A stretch of DNA of 28,816 nt from contig JBKQPR010000066.1 in NCBI GenBank assembly GCA_052144935.1, forward strand, positions 1 to 28,816, given 5' to 3'. This document shows positions 8,572-16,614 of the stretch, one piece after another (the stretch's first letter is position 1; the number at the start of each line of letters is the position of its first letter). A program made the position numbers and the translations under genes. The notes beneath the pieces are model-generated. The model saw nothing but the letters and a program-made list of their open reading frames with translations. It did no database searches and had not been told where the DNA came from. The DNA comes from JOPF133 sp052144935. GTDB taxonomy: Bacteria; Acidobacteriota; Terriglobia; Bryobacterales; Bryobacteraceae.

Positions 8572-9213
8572 TCACCCCTCGATGTCGGGCTTGTTGGCGG
8601 CGATCAGCTTACGGGCTTCTTTCAACCGCTCTTGCAACATTTGTGGTAGGTGCCCCTCCACTGCCACGGTAATAAGGCCCACTTCATCCAAGGTTTCGAT
8701 GTGGATGAGATCCTTGGGGCGCAGGGAGTTCAGCTTCATGTGCAGGAGGTCGGTTAGGGGAGCAACTGGAATGCTGATGTCGAACAGACGTTTTTCTTCG
8801 GGATCCAGGTCGGGGTGCGGTAATGGCTGCGTTGACTTCGACTTCTCACCGGCGAACAACAAATGCACTGCCTCACCCAAATCTTGCCCTGGCCGCACCA
8901 ACGCATAGCCGCCCATCATTTTCTTGGCCACGTAACCGAGAGCTTCCCCAGCCTTCGCCGCATCAGGCAATTCACTGCGGTTCAAAAGAATATCGATATC
9001 GCGGGTGACGAATGAGCGGGTGCGGCTGACCGTCAGAATATGCGCGTTTACGGCGGCGCCGCCAACCACTTCAAAATGCACACCGGCATCCCGAAGCGCC
9101 GTGACGATTTGTTGCAGGTCGTTCACCAGAGAGTACATGCCAGCCTCAAAGATCGGATTCACGCTACCGCGCTCAGCACCGGACTGGAATACGAATTCGT
9201 CAAAGCTCTTCAT
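8572..9213 (-). CDS. nucleotidyltransferase-fold protein (AbiEii/MNT-like)
   Basis: This 213-residue protein has the minimal-nucleotidyltransferase signature: GGAAVNAH (Gly51-Gly52) followed about 20 residues later by TRDIDIL with Asp72 and Asp74, the metal-binding pair. A second part (VAPLTDLLHMKLNSLRPKDLIHI) resembles the helical half of AbiEii or MNT-like proteins, which often act as toxins or antitoxins by transferring nucleotides. No partner (AbiEi or HEPN gene) is adjacent. The ATG follows the mutS2 TAG by one base, and the GGGAG inside the mutS2 tail is its ribosome-binding site. Met26 is an alternative start and better matches the family length. It is a likely accessory insertion. Confidence 0.75.
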   Translation of the reverse strand: MKSFDEFVFQSGAERGSVNPIFEAGMYSLVNDLQQIVTALRDAGVHFEVVGGAAVNAHILTVSRTRSFVTRDIDILLNRSELPDAAKAGEALGYVAKKMMGGYALVRPGQDLGEAVHLLFAGEKSKSTQPLPHPDLDPEEKRLFDISIPVAPLTDLLHMKLNSLRPKDLIHIETLDEVGLITVAVEGHLPQMLQERLKEARKLIAANKPDIEG

Positions 9214-9237
9214 GCTACTCCCGTAATTCTACGATAG
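9214..9237 (-). repeat. mutS2 3' end, copy A (in the real gene)
   Basis: This is the original version of the repeat, encoding ..TIVELRE-stop inside mutS2. It differs from copy B at 4 of 24 bases. The coding changes are synonymous (ATC/ATT, TTA/TTG, ACT/ACC), so the three downstream copies resemble each other more than they resemble this one. Confidence 0.85.
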
Positions 9238-11623
9238 TCGCGCCCGCGCCTCCTTCCTGTTGCGTGGCCGGGTAGAATTTGGCCACGTGCGGATGACGGC
9301 TGAGCAGCTCCGCGATGACCTTCTTCAAAATGCCCATGCCGTGGCCGTGCACGATGCGCACCCGGCTGGCGGTGGCCATCACGGCGCGGTCGAGGAACTC
9401 GTCCACGTGGTCGCGCGCCTCTTCGGCGCGTTGGCCGATCACGTTGATCTCCTGATACACCGGCGCCAGTTCCGGCGCTGGCCGGTAACTCACGCCCTGG
9501 GGCAGCTTGCCGGCCGCGGAGCCGCTCTCCGGCAGCACCTCGAGCACGTCGTCCACCCACACCTGCATTTTCAGGAAGCCGGCCTCCACTTCGATGCGGT
9601 CGTTGCCGATCAGACGCCGCACGCGCGCCGGCTCGCGCAGATCCTTCAGCCGCACGCGCGCGCCCTCGGCGATGGGCGGCGGCTGGATCTGCCCCCGGCG
9701 CGCATCGTCCTGGGTGGAGAGCACGGTGGTTTGGAAATCTTCCTTCAACTCCCGTTTGGCCTTGGCCACGCGGCGGCGGGCCTCTTCCTCGGCCTTGCGC
9801 CGCTCTGCGGTTTGGGCCATCTTCCCGATGGCCTCCTGGGACTGCTCTTCGAAGCGCGCCAGGGCGGCGTCGGTGCGCCGCTCCAGCTCTTTCAGCTTGG
9901 CCCCTTCGCGCTTCTCCCACTCGCGCGCCAGTTCCTTTTCGCGGCGTTCCAGGTCCCCCAGTTTGCCGCGCAGGCTTTCCTCCAAAGCCTGGGCCTGCTC
10001 GATGCGGTGATGCAGCTCGGCCAGGAAGCGGGTGACGTCGCGCTCGCGGTCGCTCATCGACTCCCGCGCGCGCCGCATGATATCCTCGGGCATGCCCAGC
10101 CGCGTGGCGATCTCCAGGCCCGCCGATTTGCCGGGCAGGCCGAGCCGCAACAGGTAGGTCGGCTCGAAGGTCCGCTCATCGAACCCCATCGAGCCGTTGA
10201 CCACGCCCTCGGTGGAGGCGCCGTAGATTTTGAGCGCCATCAGGTGCGTGGAAACCAGCGTGAAGGCGCCGGCCGCGCGGAAATGCTCCACCACGGCCAC
10301 GCCCAGCGCGCCGCCCTCTTCGGGGTCGGTGGCCGCGCCCAGCTCATCCAGCAGCACCAGCGAGGCCGGCGTCACATCCAGAGCCATCTCGCGCAGGTTG
10401 GAAACGTGCGCGGAGAAGGTGCTGAGGTTGGCCTCGATGGACTGGTAGTCGCCGATATCCGCCAGCACCTGCTCAAACAGCGGGAACTCAGCCTCCGCCG
10501 CGGGCACCGGCAGCCCCGATTGCGCCATCAGGCTGAGCAGCCCCACGGTTTTCAGCGTCACCGTTTTGCCGCCGGTATTGGGGCCGCTGATCAGCAGCGT
10601 GCGCCGCTCCCTGTTCAGCTCCAGGCTCACCGGCACAGCCGACTTCCGGCGCCGGCGCAAGACATCCTCCAGGAGCGGATGGCGCGCGTCACGCAGCAGC
10701 AAGCGTTCGCCGAAGCGCGGGATCACGCAATCGAATTCGGCGGCGAAGCGGCCCTTGGCGAAGACCAGCTCCAGTTCCGCCATGGTGGCCAGGGTCTGGC
10801 GGATGGAGTCCGAGTAGCCGCGCAGGCGATCGGTCATTTCCAGCAGGATGCGGTGGATCTCGCGGGCTTCTTCCTCGGAGAGGCGCACGAGCTCGTTGTT
10901 CAGGTCGATGGTTTCCAGCGGCTCGACAAACAGCGTGTGGCCGCTGGAGCTGGCCCCGTGAATCACGCCATCCAGTTTGCGGCGCTGGCCGGCGATCACC
11001 GGCACCACGAAACGCTCGTTGCGGATGGTGACGAACTCCTCCTGCAGCACGCCCTCCTCGCGGTGAGCGCGCAGGAAGCGCTCGAGCGAGTCCTGAATGG
11101 ACTTCTTCTGGCGCTCGATATCGCGGCGCAAGCGGGCCAGCGCGACGCTGGCATTGTCCGCAATGCTGCCGTCGGGCAGGATCTTGCCCTCCAGATCGTT
11201 CAGCAGCGCGCGGAAATCTCCGATCGCGAGCGCGCGGCGGCCCAGGCGCGGGAAGCGCTCGGAGGCGGCGCTGAGCACGGACTTGGCATCGGCCGCGCGG
11301 TCGAGCAGGGCGAAGACCTCCACAATCTCGCGCGGCTCCAGGCTGGCGCCTTCGATGCGCAATTTATGGACGGCGGCCTCGACATCGGTCAGCCCATTGA
11401 AATCCACGCGGATGGCGGCACCACGCGCGGCGGGCTGCGGCCGCGCGGCCAGCCTCAGATACTCCACCGCTTCACCAGCTTCGGCCAGGTCCGCGGCCAG
11501 GCGCTCCGGGTCGGAGTGCGGAGACACCTTCTCCAATTCCCGCCGCCCCAGAGGGCTGGAAACAAAGCGGCCCAATAGTTGCCGCAGCGATTCGAATTCG
11601 AGGACGTCAGAGGAGGTTTTCAC
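9215..11623 (-). CDS. mutS2: MutS2 family ATPase/endonuclease
   Basis: This 802-residue protein starts with GTG. Domains in order: N-terminal lever/clamp helices; ABC-type ATPase with Walker A GPNTGGKT (347-354), the signature/Walker B segment LVLLDELGAATDPEEGG; a long charged coiled coil (about 515-620); and a C-terminal Smr nuclease domain with VHGHGMGILKKVI and the closing GGAGATIVELRE. MutS2 limits recombination and, in some bacteria, rescues collided ribosomes; Smr supplies the nicking activity. In this copy the usual LDLRG of Smr is replaced by INVIGQRAEEA, a noticeable variation. It lies downstream of brnTA on the same strand with a 155-base gap. Its 3' end is reiterated downstream. 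Confidence 0.95.
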   Translation of the reverse strand: MKTSSDVLEFESLRQLLGRFVSSPLGRRELEKVSPHSDPERLAADLAEAGEAVEYLRLAARPQPAARGAAIRVDFNGLTDVEAAVHKLRIEGASLEPREIVEVFALLDRAADAKSVLSAASERFPRLGRRALAIGDFRALLNDLEGKILPDGSIADNASVALARLRRDIERQKKSIQDSLERFLRAHREEGVLQEEFVTIRNERFVVPVIAGQRRKLDGVIHGASSSGHTLFVEPLETIDLNNELVRLSEEEAREIHRILLEMTDRLRGYSDSIRQTLATMAELELVFAKGRFAAEFDCVIPRFGERLLLRDARHPLLEDVLRRRRKSAVPVSLELNRERRTLLISGPNTGGKTVTLKTVGLLSLMAQSGLPVPAAEAEFPLFEQVLADIGDYQSIEANLSTFSAHVSNLREMALDVTPASLVLLDELGAATDPEEGGALGVAVVEHFRAAGAFTLVSTHLMALKIYGASTEGVVNGSMGFDERTFEPTYLLRLGLPGKSAGLEIATRLGMPEDIMRRARESMSDRERDVTRFLAELHHRIEQAQALEESLRGKLGDLERREKELAREWEKREGAKLKELERRTDAALARFEEQSQEAIGKMAQTAERRKAEEEARRRVAKAKRELKEDFQTTVLSTQDDARRGQIQPPPIAEGARVRLKDLREPARVRRLIGNDRIEVEAGFLKMQVWVDDVLEVLPESGSAAGKLPQGVSYRPAPELAPVYQEINVIGQRAEEARDHVDEFLDRAVMATASRVRIVHGHGMGILKKVIAELLSRHPHVAKFYPATQQEGGAGATIVELRE

Positions 11624-11778
11624 GGATTGACCATGCCCGTCGCGGAGCGAGCCAGGAGCCTCCTCGACGCTGTACGCAACACGGATTGGGTCGGCCTGGC
11701 CTCGACTGGCAAGCGGGATGGAGTAACGATCATTGCGCGGGCTCGCCGGGAGCGGACCATTCGCTTCCCCGCCAACCC

Positions 11779-12048
11779 TTACCCGGCGCGGCGGATCTCT
11801 TCGCGGACCACGCGGCGAAGAGTTTCTTCCAAAGGCTCGCTGGCGCGAGGCTCGCTTGCGCGTATCATATACTGGCGGAGAGCATCATTCATAAGATCCT
11901 GGTAATCGCCGCCTCCCGCCTTCTCCACCTCGCCCCGGAACCACTCCACAACTTCTTCATCCAACTGGATTGCCAGGGTTGTCTTTCCCTTCGTGACCGG
12001 GATCACCGGTCCGCGCTTCGCCTTCGAGAAATCGTACTCACGCTTCAT
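11779..12048 (-). CDS. brnA: BrnA-family antitoxin
   Basis: This 89-residue antitoxin of the BrnT/BrnA type II system begins MKREYDFSKAKRGPVIPVTK. The centre is a ribbon-helix-helix (KTTLAIQLDEEVVEWFRGE and DYQDLMNDALRQYM), which binds DNA and lets the protein repress its own operon. The chosen ATG overlaps the brnT 3' end by 11 bases and has GAGGA five bases upstream. An ATG 12 bases earlier (12060) is possible. The C-terminus contains a duplicated RASEP motif. Neutralisation of BrnT is inferred from family knowledge. Confidence 0.88.
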   Translation of the reverse strand: MKREYDFSKAKRGPVIPVTKGKTTLAIQLDEEVVEWFRGEVEKAGGGDYQDLMNDALRQYMIRASEPRASEPLEETLRRVVREEIRRAG

Positions 12049-12316
12049 CGCTTTCCTCATACCGTCGTCTCTCACGGGGAGTAGCTCTGCGCACCGAGAT
12101 CAATCGCACCCGTTCGCCGCGCCATGTGTAGACGACCACAAGCACCCGGCCAAACGCATCCAGACCGAGCGTTACCCAGCGTTCCTCGTCATCGGATAAC
12201 GCATCCCGCATTGTCAGCGCCTCCACGTCCTTGAGGGCAGCAACGGCATCGGCAAACGCGACCCCGTGTTTCCGGGCATTCAGTCGCGCCTTGGCGGGGT
12301 CCCATTCGACCTCCAT
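12038..12316 (-). CDS. brnT: BrnT-family RNase toxin
   Basis: This 92-residue RelE-fold toxin is recognised by EVEWDPAKARLNARKHGVAFADA at the N-terminus and the C-terminal ISVRRATPRERRRYEE, which carries the conserved arginines. BrnT cleaves cellular RNA under stress. Toxin-before-antitoxin order is normal for this family. ATG at 12316 is preferred; an upstream in-frame TTG (12325) would add three residues. It lies 45 bases after the NUDIX gene on the same strand. Confidence 0.88.
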   Translation of the reverse strand: MEVEWDPAKARLNARKHGVAFADAVAALKDVEALTMRDALSDDEERWVTLGLDAFGRVLVVVYTWRGERVRLISVRRATPRERRRYEESDEA

Positions 12317-12318
12317 CC

Positions 12319-12334
12319 GGTACAATTGTATACC
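12319..12334 (-). promoter_or_regulatory. candidate brnTA operator/promoter palindrome
   Basis: TACAATTGTA (12321-12330) is a perfect 10-base palindrome immediately upstream of the brnT ATG. On the minus strand it overlaps TATACAAT, a possible -10. BrnA binds such sites in studied systems. No clear -35 was found. Confidence 0.35.
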
Positions 12335-12361
12335 GCGTGGAGACTACCACGCCAACGCCCT

Positions 12362-12805
12362 TCACCGGAACCTCCGCCGCTGCCGAAAGGCTTTCTCAAT
12401 CACCCCCAGCGTGCCTTCGGTAATCTGCAGTTTGGGCAGATCGCGGCGGCGCACCCATTCCACCCGGCACACGTCGTCGCCCGCGGCGAGTTGGCCCCCA
12501 GTGATGCGGCACACGTAGTCGATCAGCACATAGTGATATTCCGCCGCGCCGTCCGCATCCCGCATGATGCGCTCGAAGATTTCCACGACGCCCAGCGGCT
12601 CGATCTCCAGCCCGGTCTCTTCGCGCACCTCGCGCCGCACCGCGTCGGCCAGCGCTTCGCCGGTTTCGAGCGCCCCTCCCGGCAGCGACCACCACCCCTT
12701 CAGAGGCTCCTTGCCGCGCTGCGCCATCAGGATGCGCTCGCCATCCAGCAGGATCGCTCCCACGCCTACCAGCGGCCTGCGCGGGTAGCGCCGATCGTCG
12801 GCCAT
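12362..12805 (-). CDS. NUDIX hydrolase (MutT/ADP-ribose pyrophosphatase-like)
   Basis: This 147-residue protein carries a complete NUDIX box: GGALETGEALADAVRREVREETG fits GX5EX7REUXEEXGU, and the paired glutamates bind Mg2+. It begins MADDRRYPRRPLVGVGAILL, the usual beta-strand entry. An upstream ATG in the same frame would overlap the preceding gene, so the shorter start is used. It hydrolyses a nucleoside diphosphate linked to some moiety. The substrate cannot be read from sequence, though the GW/WSLPGG context is shared with ADP-ribose and NADH pyrophosphatases. It follows the SMP-30-like gene by 14 bases and probably shares its transcript. Confidence 0.92.
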   Translation of the reverse strand: MADDRRYPRRPLVGVGAILLDGERILMAQRGKEPLKGWWSLPGGALETGEALADAVRREVREETGLEIEPLGVVEIFERIMRDADGAAEYHYVLIDYVCRITGGQLAAGDDVCRVEWVRRRDLPKLQITEGTLGVIEKAFRQRRRFR

Positions 12806-12819
12806 CGAGTCCGCGGGCG

Positions 12820-13680
12820 TCAATTGGCGCCCTTCACATCCAGCCGCAAGCGGTAGACAAACGCGCCCGACGTCACGATCAGGGTCTTGCCATCCTGCTC
12901 GCCGAAGGTGCAATTGGAGACCCGGCCCTTCATCGGGATGGTGTGCAGAGGCTGGCCCTCCGGCGTGTACACAGCGATGTTGGTTCCCGCCACGTAAAGA
13001 TTGCCCTTTTCATCCACCGCCAACCCGCCCGGCACGCCGGGGATTCCGGAGATCAGCACGCGCTCGTTGGAGGTTTCGCCCGCGCGGTCCACGTCGTAGG
13101 CCCTGACGTTACGCTCATCCGAATTCACCACGTAGAGCAGCCGCCCATTCGGAGAAAGCCCGATGCCGTTGGGCCGCCCCGCCGGCCGCGCCACCAGCTT
13201 CAGGGGACCCTTCGGCGGGATGTGGTACACACCGTAGAACTCCAGCTCGCGGTGGTCCTGCTGGCTTCCGAAGGCCGGATCGGTGAAATACACGTGTCCG
13301 TTGCGGCTCACCGTAAGATCGTTGGGCGCGTTCAGGCGCTTGCCTTCCCACTTCTCCGCCAGCACTTCCACGGCGCCCTTCTTGTCCGTGCGGGTGACGC
13401 GGCGCGCGTGCGTTTCGCAAGTGTACAGGCGGCCTTCGCTGTCGAACGCGTTGCCGCTGGGGCCGTGACCATCCTCGCGGAAGATTTCGGTGGGACGGCC
13501 GGGCAACCATTTCCAGAGATGCCCCGTAGGCGTGTCGCTGAAAATCAGGTATCCGTCCTTCGACCAGGCCGGCCCTTCCGTAAAGGTAAGTCCCTGGGCC
13601 AGGCGCTCGATTTTGACGTTCCCAAAATCCTGCGCCCACACTGGCAGGATGCAAACCGCGGCGAGCCAGTAGCGGGTCAT
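12820..13680 (-). CDS. SMP-30/gluconolactonase-like protein, exported
   Basis: This 286-residue six-bladed beta-propeller has an N-terminal signal peptide (RYWLAAVCILPVWA). Family landmarks are FTEGPAW (Glu35, metal ligand), LNAPNDLTV (Asn120), GRPNGIGLSPNGRLLYV (Asn171) and NSDERN. The family hydrolyses lactones using a bound divalent ion. The last metal ligand normally sits in a PDG motif of the strand GxPDGLxVDxxGNLYV. Here that segment is VPGGLAVDEKGNLYVAG, with Gly218 where the Asp belongs, so lactonase activity is doubtful. It is seven bases downstream of the BON-protein gene and upstream of the NUDIX gene. Confidence 0.88.
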   Translation of the reverse strand: MTRYWLAAVCILPVWAQDFGNVKIERLAQGLTFTEGPAWSKDGYLIFSDTPTGHLWKWLPGRPTEIFREDGHGPSGNAFDSEGRLYTCETHARRVTRTDKKGAVEVLAEKWEGKRLNAPNDLTVSRNGHVYFTDPAFGSQQDHRELEFYGVYHIPPKGPLKLVARPAGRPNGIGLSPNGRLLYVVNSDERNVRAYDVDRAGETSNERVLISGIPGVPGGLAVDEKGNLYVAGTNIAVYTPEGQPLHTIPMKGRVSNCTFGEQDGKTLIVTSGAFVYRLRLDVKGAN

Positions 13681-13687
13681 GGGCCCG

Positions 13688-13978
13688 CTATTTCACCCTG
13701 AGCGTGAGGTTGTTGATCACGTCTTTGACGCCCTTCACTTTCTTGGTGAGTTTGGTGGCCTTGCCTTTGGCCGCCTCCGTATCCACGGTCCCCGCCAGAG
13801 TCACCACGCCCTGCTTGCAGTCCACCTTGAGGGCGCCGCCTTTGACTTCCTGGTCGCCCGACAGTTTGATGCGCACCTCGTCGACGATGACATCGTCGCT
13901 GACCGGCTTGTTGTCGGCCAGGCAGATGCTGGCGATGAAGCACATAGCCAGGATGACAGAGCAGATTCTAGTGATCAT
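13688..13978 (-). CDS. BON-domain protein, exported
   Basis: This 96-residue protein has a signal peptide (ITRICSVILAMCFIASICLA) and a single BON domain: SDDVIVDEVRIKLSGD, LKVDCKQGVVTLAGTV and VKGVKDVINNLTLRV. BON domains bind phospholipid and occur in periplasmic proteins such as OsmY. The ATG at 13978 overlaps the era 3' end by 11 bases. A GTG two codons earlier is possible. It lies last in the phoH-ybeY-corC-era run and is likely translationally coupled to era. The Cys in the signal region is not followed by a convincing lipobox. Confidence 0.85.
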   Translation of the reverse strand: MITRICSVILAMCFIASICLADNKPVSDDVIVDEVRIKLSGDQEVKGGALKVDCKQGVVTLAGTVDTEAAKGKATKLTKKVKGVKDVINNLTLRVK

Positions 13979-14882
13979 CTTCACCGCTCATTGTACGCCA
14001 GTCCAGCGCGTCGAGGAAGGTAGCCTTTTCGCGCCATGCCGGTTGCACCCGAACGTGTAAGTCCAAATACACCCGGATGCCGAACAGCCGTTCGATTTCC
14101 TGCCGCGCCGCGGTGCCGATCTTTTTCAGCACGGCCCCCTGCGCGCCAATCAGGATGCGCTTCTGCCCCTCCCGCTCGACGCGGATGGTGGCGAAGATGC
14201 GCGTGAGCCGCGGCGTCTCCTCCCAGCGATCCACCAGCACCGCTACCGCATGCGGCACCTCCTGGCGGGTCGCCGCGAGCGCTTTCTCGCGGATCAGCTC
14301 CGCGGCCAGGAAACGTTCCGGCTGGTCGCTGACGTAATCTTCGGGGAAGTAGGCCGGCCCCTCGGGCAGGCGCTCGATCACCGCGCTGCGCAAGTCGTCG
14401 AGCCCCTCGCCCTTGGTCGCCGATACCGGCAGGAAATCGGCGAAGTCGTGGTTCGCCTTGTACTGCTCGATAAGCGGTAGCAGGCGGGCTTTGTCCTTCA
14501 GCAGGTCGATCTTGTTCAGCACCAGCACCACTGGCGTACCGGTCTTTCCGGCCAGTTGGACGGCGCGGCGATCCTCCTCGCCGAAGGGACGCGCCGAGTC
14601 CGCCACGAACAGCAGCAGGTCGCGTTCCTCCAGCGCCGCCCGCACGGTGTGCATGAGCCGTTTGTTGAGCGGCGAATCGGCCTGGTGAATCCCCGGCGTG
14701 TCCACGAAGACAATTTGTGCGCCGGGCACGGTCAGCACCCCTTGGATGGTGGTCCGGGTGGTCTGCGGCTTGTCCGCCACAATCGCCACCTTCTGCCCCA
14801 CCAGCGCGTTCAACAGCGTGGATTTGCCGGCGTTGGGCCGCCCGATCAGGGATACGAATCCGGATTTCAAAGTTTTACTCAT
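13968..14882 (-). CDS. era: GTPase Era
   Basis: This 304-residue GTPase matures the 30S subunit by binding the 3' end of 16S rRNA. G-domain motifs: GRPNAGKS (14-21), TTR switch (41-43), DTPG (61-64), NKID (123-126). The C-terminal KH domain includes ILIGAQGAVLKKIGTAAR followed by LFGIRVYLDLHVRV. Its length is normal for Era. The ATG overlaps the end of the CorC-like gene by 8 bases, which fits coupled translation. Together with ybeY and phoH it forms a conserved cluster concerned with rRNA processing. Confidence 0.97.
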   Translation of the reverse strand: MSKTLKSGFVSLIGRPNAGKSTLLNALVGQKVAIVADKPQTTRTTIQGVLTVPGAQIVFVDTPGIHQADSPLNKRLMHTVRAALEERDLLLFVADSARPFGEEDRRAVQLAGKTGTPVVLVLNKIDLLKDKARLLPLIEQYKANHDFADFLPVSATKGEGLDDLRSAVIERLPEGPAYFPEDYVSDQPERFLAAELIREKALAATRQEVPHAVAVLVDRWEETPRLTRIFATIRVEREGQKRILIGAQGAVLKKIGTAARQEIERLFGIRVYLDLHVRVQPAWREKATFLDALDWRTMSGEDDH

Positions 14883-16137
14883 GCGCCACGGTTTGCGATT
14901 TGGTCAGCCGCACCTGCTCCACCCGCCGGTCGTCGCTGGCCAGCACTTCGATGCGGACGCCGTCGCGGTCCACCACCTCGCCCGGCAGGGGCACCCGGCC
15001 GAGCCACTCGCCCACCAGGCCGCCGACGGTAGTGGATTCGATATCCTCCTCGCGGTGGAAGGTGTCGCAGAGATCGGTCACGCGGTCCAGGTCGAAGCTG
15101 CCCGAGACGATGTATCCGCCCTGCCCGTCCTCCTTGACGTCGCTGTCGGGCTCGTGCTCGTCGCGGATTTCGCCGATGATCACCTCCAGCAGGTCCTCCA
15201 TGGTGGCCAGGCCGGCGGTGTTGCCGTACTCGTCCACCACGATCACCATGTGGGTGTTCTCCTGCTGCATCTGGCGCATCAGGTCGTGCACCGGCTTGGT
15301 CTCGGGCACGAAGCTGACGGGGCGGACCAGCTCGCGCACCGTGCGGCCCTCGCGCTCGGATTCCTCCTGCTCGAACATGTCCCTCACGTGCACGAAGCCG
15401 ACGATCTGGTCGATATTCTGCTCATATACCGGGATGCGCGAATACTGCTCGTTGATGACGAGCTGCCGCAACTGTTCGAGGGTCGCATCCCCCGTGATGG
15501 CCACGATATCGGGCCGCGCGGTCATGACCTCCCGAACCACCTTATCGCCGAACTCCACCACCGATTGGATCAGCTCGCGGTCCTGCTCCTCGATCAGCCC
15601 TTCTTCGGTGCCGGCCGAAATCAGGGCTTCGATATTTTCGGCGGGCGTGGCCTTCTCGTCAGCCGCCGTTTCATCGGCCAGTTCCACCAGAGATTGGAAG
15701 AATTCCAGCGCCACCACCCACGGCCGCGCCAGAAATGCCAGCCCGCGCAGCAGCGGCGCCAGCGGCAGCAGCCAGCGTCCCGTGGTGCGGCGGTAGAGGA
15801 ACTGCGGCAGCGCATAGGAAAACACCGCCATGGTAAGCCACACCGCCAGCACGGTCTGCCAGAAAACCGCCGCGTGCCACGGCTGGCTGTCGGTAATCCA
15901 GGCGAAATAGAGCACGCCCAGCAGCACCAGGAGCGTATGTTTGATCAACGAGAACGATTCGTTGCCGTGCTCCGTCTTCAACCCGATGCGGTCTTCCAGG
16001 GTGGCCTTGAAGAACCGCAGCGAAGCGCGGTCGCGCGTCCGCAGCCGCATGCTTTCCAGGTACAGCAGTTGCACAAAGGTCACGATGGCCAGCAGCAAGA
16101 CCGCGATCGCGGTGGCCAGATCGATTGCCCACCTCAC
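14875..16137 (-). CDS. CNNM/CorC-TlyC-type membrane protein with CBS pair
   Basis: This 420-residue protein starts with GTG and overlaps the ybeY stop by four bases (GTGA). The N-terminal DUF21-like region has membrane segments near 5-27, 66-82 and 92-112. Two CBS domains follow (about 205-262, containing VMTARPDIVAI and YSRIPVYEQNIDQIVGFVH, and about 270-325, containing MVIVVDEYGNTAGLATMEDLLE). A C-terminal CorC/HlyC domain (about 340-415) ends GVRIEVLASD. Relatives export Mg2+/Co2+ or affect metal balance; the old name hemolysin C is misleading. Placement between ybeY and era is widely conserved. Confidence 0.93.
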   Translation of the reverse strand: MRWAIDLATAIAVLLLAIVTFVQLLYLESMRLRTRDRASLRFFKATLEDRIGLKTEHGNESFSLIKHTLLVLLGVLYFAWITDSQPWHAAVFWQTVLAVWLTMAVFSYALPQFLYRRTTGRWLLPLAPLLRGLAFLARPWVVALEFFQSLVELADETAADEKATPAENIEALISAGTEEGLIEEQDRELIQSVVEFGDKVVREVMTARPDIVAITGDATLEQLRQLVINEQYSRIPVYEQNIDQIVGFVHVRDMFEQEESEREGRTVRELVRPVSFVPETKPVHDLMRQMQQENTHMVIVVDEYGNTAGLATMEDLLEVIIGEIRDEHEPDSDVKEDGQGGYIVSGSFDLDRVTDLCDTFHREEDIESTTVGGLVGEWLGRVPLPGEVVDRDGVRIEVLASDDRRVEQVRLTKSQTVAHE

Positions 16138-16607
16138 GGCCGCACCCGTTCGATCAGCCCGCAGGCCAGGCCCAGCCGCGTGCGCCAGAGCTTCTCGCTG
16201 CGGCCCATCCGGCCATCGCCGTTTTCATGATCCATGCCCAGCAGATGCAGCAGCCCGTGCAGCATCAGGATGCGGATTTCCTGCTCGGCGCCGTGGCCGA
16301 ACTGGCGCCCTTGCGCGCGCGCCCGCTGGATTGAAATGGCCAGATCGCCAAGATGCGTTAGCCGAGCCGCGCGCGGAGGGGAGGCGCTGGCCGCCACCGG
16401 AAACGACAGCACATCGGTCGAGTAGTCCTTGCCGCGAAAGTCGCGATTCAGCCGGCGCATCTCCGCATCGCCCGTGATCAGGCAATCGAAAGCCCGGCCG
16501 CGAGCTACCTCACGTTGCATCTTGCGCGCGAAAAGCTGGAGAGCCCGCGGGCGAACGTCTTTCGGGGGACGGCGGAAGGTGACGCTACTGCCTTCGGGAG
16601 ATGACAT
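16134..16607 (-). CDS. ybeY: endoribonuclease YbeY
   Basis: This 157-residue zinc-dependent RNase participates in 16S rRNA 3'-end maturation and ribosome quality control. The zinc site HGLLHLLGMDH gives His117, His121 and His127, the family's HGxLHLxGxDH. The conserved upstream block LNRDFRGKDYSTDVLSFP is also complete. It starts seven bases after the phoH stop and ends inside the corC-like start, in line with the common phoH-ybeY-corC-era order. Confidence 0.96.
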   Translation of the reverse strand: MSSPEGSSVTFRRPPKDVRPRALQLFARKMQREVARGRAFDCLITGDAEMRRLNRDFRGKDYSTDVLSFPVAASASPPRAARLTHLGDLAISIQRARAQGRQFGHGAEQEIRILMLHGLLHLLGMDHENGDGRMGRSEKLWRTRLGLACGLIERVRP

Positions 16608-16614
16608 GGCGCGC

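Noticed and set aside
6583..9237. CRISPR-like array made by the 24-base repeats
   Set aside because: Only four copies, spaced 467 to 1447 bases apart with genes between them; no cas genes.
9260..11578. A 772-codon plus-strand frame antisense to mutS2
   Set aside because: Typical high-GC shadow of a real gene; mutS2 is complete with all motifs on the minus strand.
11624..11778. Plus-strand coding potential between mutS2 and brnA
   Set aside because: The frame has no start with a ribosome-binding site and no recognisable motif, and it runs into brnA antisense.
14698..16230. Long plus-strand frame across era and the CorC-like gene
   Set aside because: Histidine-rich shadow with no recognisable domain; the minus-strand genes are full length and overlap as expected for an operon.
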